A stretch of DNA of 64,000 nt. Origin: an uncultured Lachnospiraceae bacterium (lineage in GTDB: Bacteria > Bacillota > Clostridia > Lachnospirales > Lachnospiraceae). Positions 61,693-64,000 of the stretch are shown here, piece after piece; within the stretch, counting starts at the first letter, position 1, and each line of letters begins with the position of its first letter. The notes under the pieces were generated by a model. That model ran no database searches. It saw only the letters and a list, made by a program, of their open reading frames with translations, and was not told the origin of the DNA. The DNA is taken from NCBI GenBank assembly GCA_910578825.1, contig CAJTSB010000008.1:10571-74570 (forward strand). The letters are read 5' to 3'. The position numbers were made by a program, and so were the translations under genes.

Positions 61693-63072
61693 CTATTTTC
61701 CTAATAGATGTTCTCCTACCTGTACAATATCTCCGGCTCCCATAGTTATCAACAAATCATCGTTGATACAGTTTTTTAAAAGAAAATTTTCAATCTCGTC
61801 GAAAGAGGGAAAATAGTAACATTCTTTGTTTCGTTTTTGTAATTCTTTCAGAAGATCCACAGAGCTGATGCCAATGGTGTTCTGTTCACGCGCGGCATAA
61901 ATGTCTGCGAGCACGACGACGTCTGCAAGTGAAAGCGCCTGCGCGAATTCCGTAAGAAATGCTTTGGTACGCGTATAGGTGTGCGGCTGGAATACACAGA
62001 TCAGACGGTTGTGCATGCAGTTCTTTGCAGATGATAAGGTGGCAGTTATCTCGGTGGGATGGTGTGCGTAATCGTCCACGATTGTGATGCCGCCGAGTGT
62101 TCCTTTGTACTCAAAACGTCGTGCCGTGCCGCCAAATTTCGCCAGTGCGGACTGGATATGTGCAAAGGAAAGTTTCATTTCCAGAGCAAGTGCACATGCG
62201 GCTACGGCATTGCTGACATTGTGCCTGCCAGGGACATTCATGGAAATTGTACCGACTTCCTGACCTTCGTGCATTAATGTGAAGTTTCCGCAGCCGTTTG
62301 TATTAAAAGTAATATTATCCGCATAATATGAATCAGAGGTGTCCAGGCCATAGGTGATAATTTTGCAGTCCAGACCTTCGGTTATCTTTTGGTGGTTTTC
62401 GATTTCTCCGTTGATGATTAGCGTGCCCTGTGCGGGGACGTTGCCTGCAAATCTGTGAAAAGAACAGCGAATATCTTCTATATCTTTGAAAAAATCCATA
62501 TGGTCTTCTTCTATATTAAGTATCAGGGCATACTTTGGATAAAAATTAAGAAAGCTATTGGTATATTCGCACGCCTCTGTCAGAAAAACGTCTGAGCTGC
62601 CGACGCGGATATTTCCGTTTATGGATTTTAAAATTCCGCCGACGGAGACGGTAGGGTCAGAGCATGATTCGAGAAGAATGTTGGTAATCATGGAAGTTGT
62701 GGTTGTCTTGCCATGTGTGCCGGATACGGCGATGGACTGTGCGTAGTTTGCCATAATCTGTCCTAACAGTTGTGCACGAGTCAGAGTGGGAATCTGTTTC
62801 TCCAAGGCAGCCTGATACTCAGGGTTATCAGGATGAATGGCTGCTGTGTAGACAACGGCGTCAACGCCTTCTCTGATATTGGAGGCACGCTGCCCGTAAA
62901 AGATTTCCGCGCCAAGGGACGTCAGTTTGTCTGTCAGCTCAGATTCTTTGGAGTCGGAACCTGAAATATGGAAGTTTTCTTTTAACAGAATTTCGGCAAG
63001 ACCGCTCATACTGATGCCGCCGATGCCAATAAAATGGAGATGGATTGGTTTTCGAAAGTTTATTTTATACAT
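61693..63072 (-). CDS. murC: UDP-N-acetylmuramate--L-alanine ligase
   Basis: 459 residues. HFIGIGGISMSGLAEIL (N-terminal nucleotide site), AVSGTHGKTTTTSM (P-loop), EACEYTNSFL, EEDHMDFF, GGTARRFEYKG and DDYAHHPTEI are the standard Mur ligase motifs. It adds L-alanine to UDP-MurNAc in the cytoplasm, the first peptide step of cell wall synthesis. It lies upstream of dnaD on the same strand. Confidence 0.96.
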   Translation of the reverse strand: MYKINFRKPIHLHFIGIGGISMSGLAEILLKENFHISGSDSKESELTDKLTSLGAEIFYGQRASNIREGVDAVVYTAAIHPDNPEYQAALEKQIPTLTRAQLLGQIMANYAQSIAVSGTHGKTTTTSMITNILLESCSDPTVSVGGILKSINGNIRVGSSDVFLTEACEYTNSFLNFYPKYALILNIEEDHMDFFKDIEDIRCSFHRFAGNVPAQGTLIINGEIENHQKITEGLDCKIITYGLDTSDSYYADNITFNTNGCGNFTLMHEGQEVGTISMNVPGRHNVSNAVAACALALEMKLSFAHIQSALAKFGGTARRFEYKGTLGGITIVDDYAHHPTEITATLSSAKNCMHNRLICVFQPHTYTRTKAFLTEFAQALSLADVVVLADIYAAREQNTIGISSVDLLKELQKRNKECYYFPSFDEIENFLLKNCINDDLLITMGAGDIVQVGEHLLGK

Positions 63073-63343
63073 TTATGATACCTGCCTGATTGTTTTTTTT
63101 TATTCTATACCAATGTAGAATATTTTGCAAATTGAAAATATGGAAGAATGCTTGTGAAAATCCTAAAAATAGTTGCTGTTCACTTGTAATCTAAATCTGC
63201 AGGTCAAAAGGATCTGTTGCTTTTTGAAAAAATATCATCTGTGAACAATGATAATATAGTAGAATTCTTGTGCAAATTCACAAAATTACGAAAAAAATTA
63301 CAAAAAAATTGTGAAATATGTGTACTAAATAAATCTTTTGTGG

Positions 63344-63349
63344 TATAAT
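63344..63349 (+). promoter_or_regulatory. Extended -10 promoter element of glgC
   Basis: TATAAT preceded by TGTGG (TG two bases upstream), 46 bases before the glgC start. The -35 region (near TGTACT, 63321-63326) is poor. The rest of the 320-base gap 63073-63394 is AT-rich and I see no gene in it. Confidence 0.55.
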
Positions 63350-63394
63350 ATGAACACTTAATAATATGAAATTTATTGACGAGAGGTGAGAGAC

Positions 63395-64000
63395 ATGATT
63401 CGTAAAGAAATGATAGCCATGCTTTTGGCGGGTGGTCAGGGTAGCAGACTTGGAGTTTTGACTTCTGATGTTGCGAAACCGGCAGTAGCATTTGGTGGAA
63501 AGTATCGAATTATTGATTTTCCATTGAGTAACTGTGTGAATTCAGGGATAGATACGGTAGGAGTGCTGACGCAGTATCAGCCGTTAAGGTTGAATACCCA
63601 TATCGGTATTGGAATCCCCTGGGATCTGGATCGCAATCACGGTGGAGTAACGGTATTGCCTCCATATGAGAAGAGTGATAACAGTGAATGGTACAGTGGT
63701 ACTGCAAATGCGATTTATCAGAATCTGAACTACATTGACAGTTACCAGCCGGAATACGTGTTGATTTTGTCCGGTGACCATATCTACAAGATGAATTATG
63801 AGGTCATGCTGGATTTCCATAAGGAAAACAATGCAGACGTGACTATCGCGGCTATGCCGGTGCCATGGGAGGAGGCAAGCCGTTTCGGGCTGGTTATCAC
63901 AGATGAGAATAAGCAGATTACAGAGTTCGAGGAAAAACCCGCGAATCCAAGGAGTAATCTGGCATCCATGGGTATTTACATTTTCAACTGGAGCGTACTT
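63395..64000 (+). CDS. glgC: Glucose-1-phosphate adenylyltransferase (partial, runs off right edge)
   Basis: 202 codons seen. MIRKEMIAMLLAGGQGSRLG is the nucleotide-binding loop, followed by VAKPAVAFGGKYRIIDFPLSNC, the GTANAIYQNL loop and LILSGDHIYKMNY with the metal-binding Asp. It makes ADP-glucose for glycogen synthesis. GAGAGGTGAG precedes the ATG. The 3' end and any glgD partner lie outside the window. Confidence 0.94.
   Translation, partial: MIRKEMIAMLLAGGQGSRLGVLTSDVAKPAVAFGGKYRIIDFPLSNCVNSGIDTVGVLTQYQPLRLNTHIGIGIPWDLDRNHGGVTVLPPYEKSDNSEWYSGTANAIYQNLNYIDSYQPEYVLILSGDHIYKMNYEVMLDFHKENNADVTIAAMPVPWEEASRFGLVITDENKQITEFEEKPANPRSNLASMGIYIFNWSVL

Noticed and set aside
1..64000. CRISPR arrays, tRNA or rRNA genes
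   Set aside because: No regularly spaced direct repeats, cloverleaf ends or rRNA-like stretches were noticed when reading both strands by eye; a dedicated scan was not possible.

Overview
The window looks like chromosome of a gut-type anaerobic Firmicute in the Lachnospiraceae / Clostridium cluster XIVa. This rests on gene content and order, not on a database search. Supporting signs are AGGAGG-type ribosome binding sites, Gram-positive ECF transporter genes next to truA-rplM-rpsI, a BceRS-AB type system, a DnaD/DnaI helicase-loading pair, an AraR-type regulator, an [FeFe]-hydrogenase, a DUF6465-like protein, and secreted multidomain GH43 and Ig-like proteins.

Layout. 1-6.7 kb: two divergent genes for large secreted GH43 (arabinan/arabinoxylan-type) enzymes, the first cut by the window edge. 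6.7-12.2 kb: a zinc-type ArsR regulator, a B12-binding radical SAM protein, a DnaQ-like exonuclease, an unknown membrane protein, a 35-residue membrane microprotein and a VanW protein. 12.2-20.7 kb: a housekeeping run (AIR-synthase-like protein, Lrp, aminotransferase, trmL, ecfA1, ecfA2, ecfT, truA), then a 702-bp near-palindromic element with perfect 27-bp ends, then rplM-rpsI. 21-24.3 kb: a secreted protein with five Ig-like repeats. 24.4-34.7 kb: a decaying accessory stretch. It holds a shortened Nudix gene, an XRE-PurM gene split by a frameshift, a GyrI-like gene beside a WYL-regulator remnant, two zinc-ribbon membrane proteins, a small holin-like toxin with an apparent antisense RNA, and a CotH-family pseudogene with three frameshifts and three in-frame TAG codons.

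34.9-44.1 kb: a group B-like [FeFe]-hydrogenase, then an L-arabinose cluster (araR, araA, transaldolase, split transketolase, a ribulokinase-type kinase, araD). araR and araA each carry the same CTTGTAT-N8-ATACAAG inverted repeat upstream. The cluster could carry arabinose released by the GH43 enzymes through ribulose and xylulose-5-phosphate into the pentose phosphate pool. 44.2-51.3 kb: an acetyltransferase, a probable type II restriction-modification pair, a purine permease, a CDF metal transporter, an HPr-like protein without the active-site histidine (Crh-like), and a DUF6465-like protein. 51.4-57.9 kb: a BceRS two-component system and BceAB transporter separated by an AbiE-like toxin-antitoxin pair, with the same 17-bp sequence on both sides of the insert. 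58-64 kb: prs, dnaI-like, dnaD-like and murC on the minus strand, with five DnaA boxes between dnaD and murC, then the start of glgC.

No tRNA, rRNA or CRISPR array was seen. Strong candidates for a second look are the palindromic element, the AbiE cassette inside the bce locus, the holin-like toxin with its antisense RNA, the Crh-like protein and the DnaA-box cluster.
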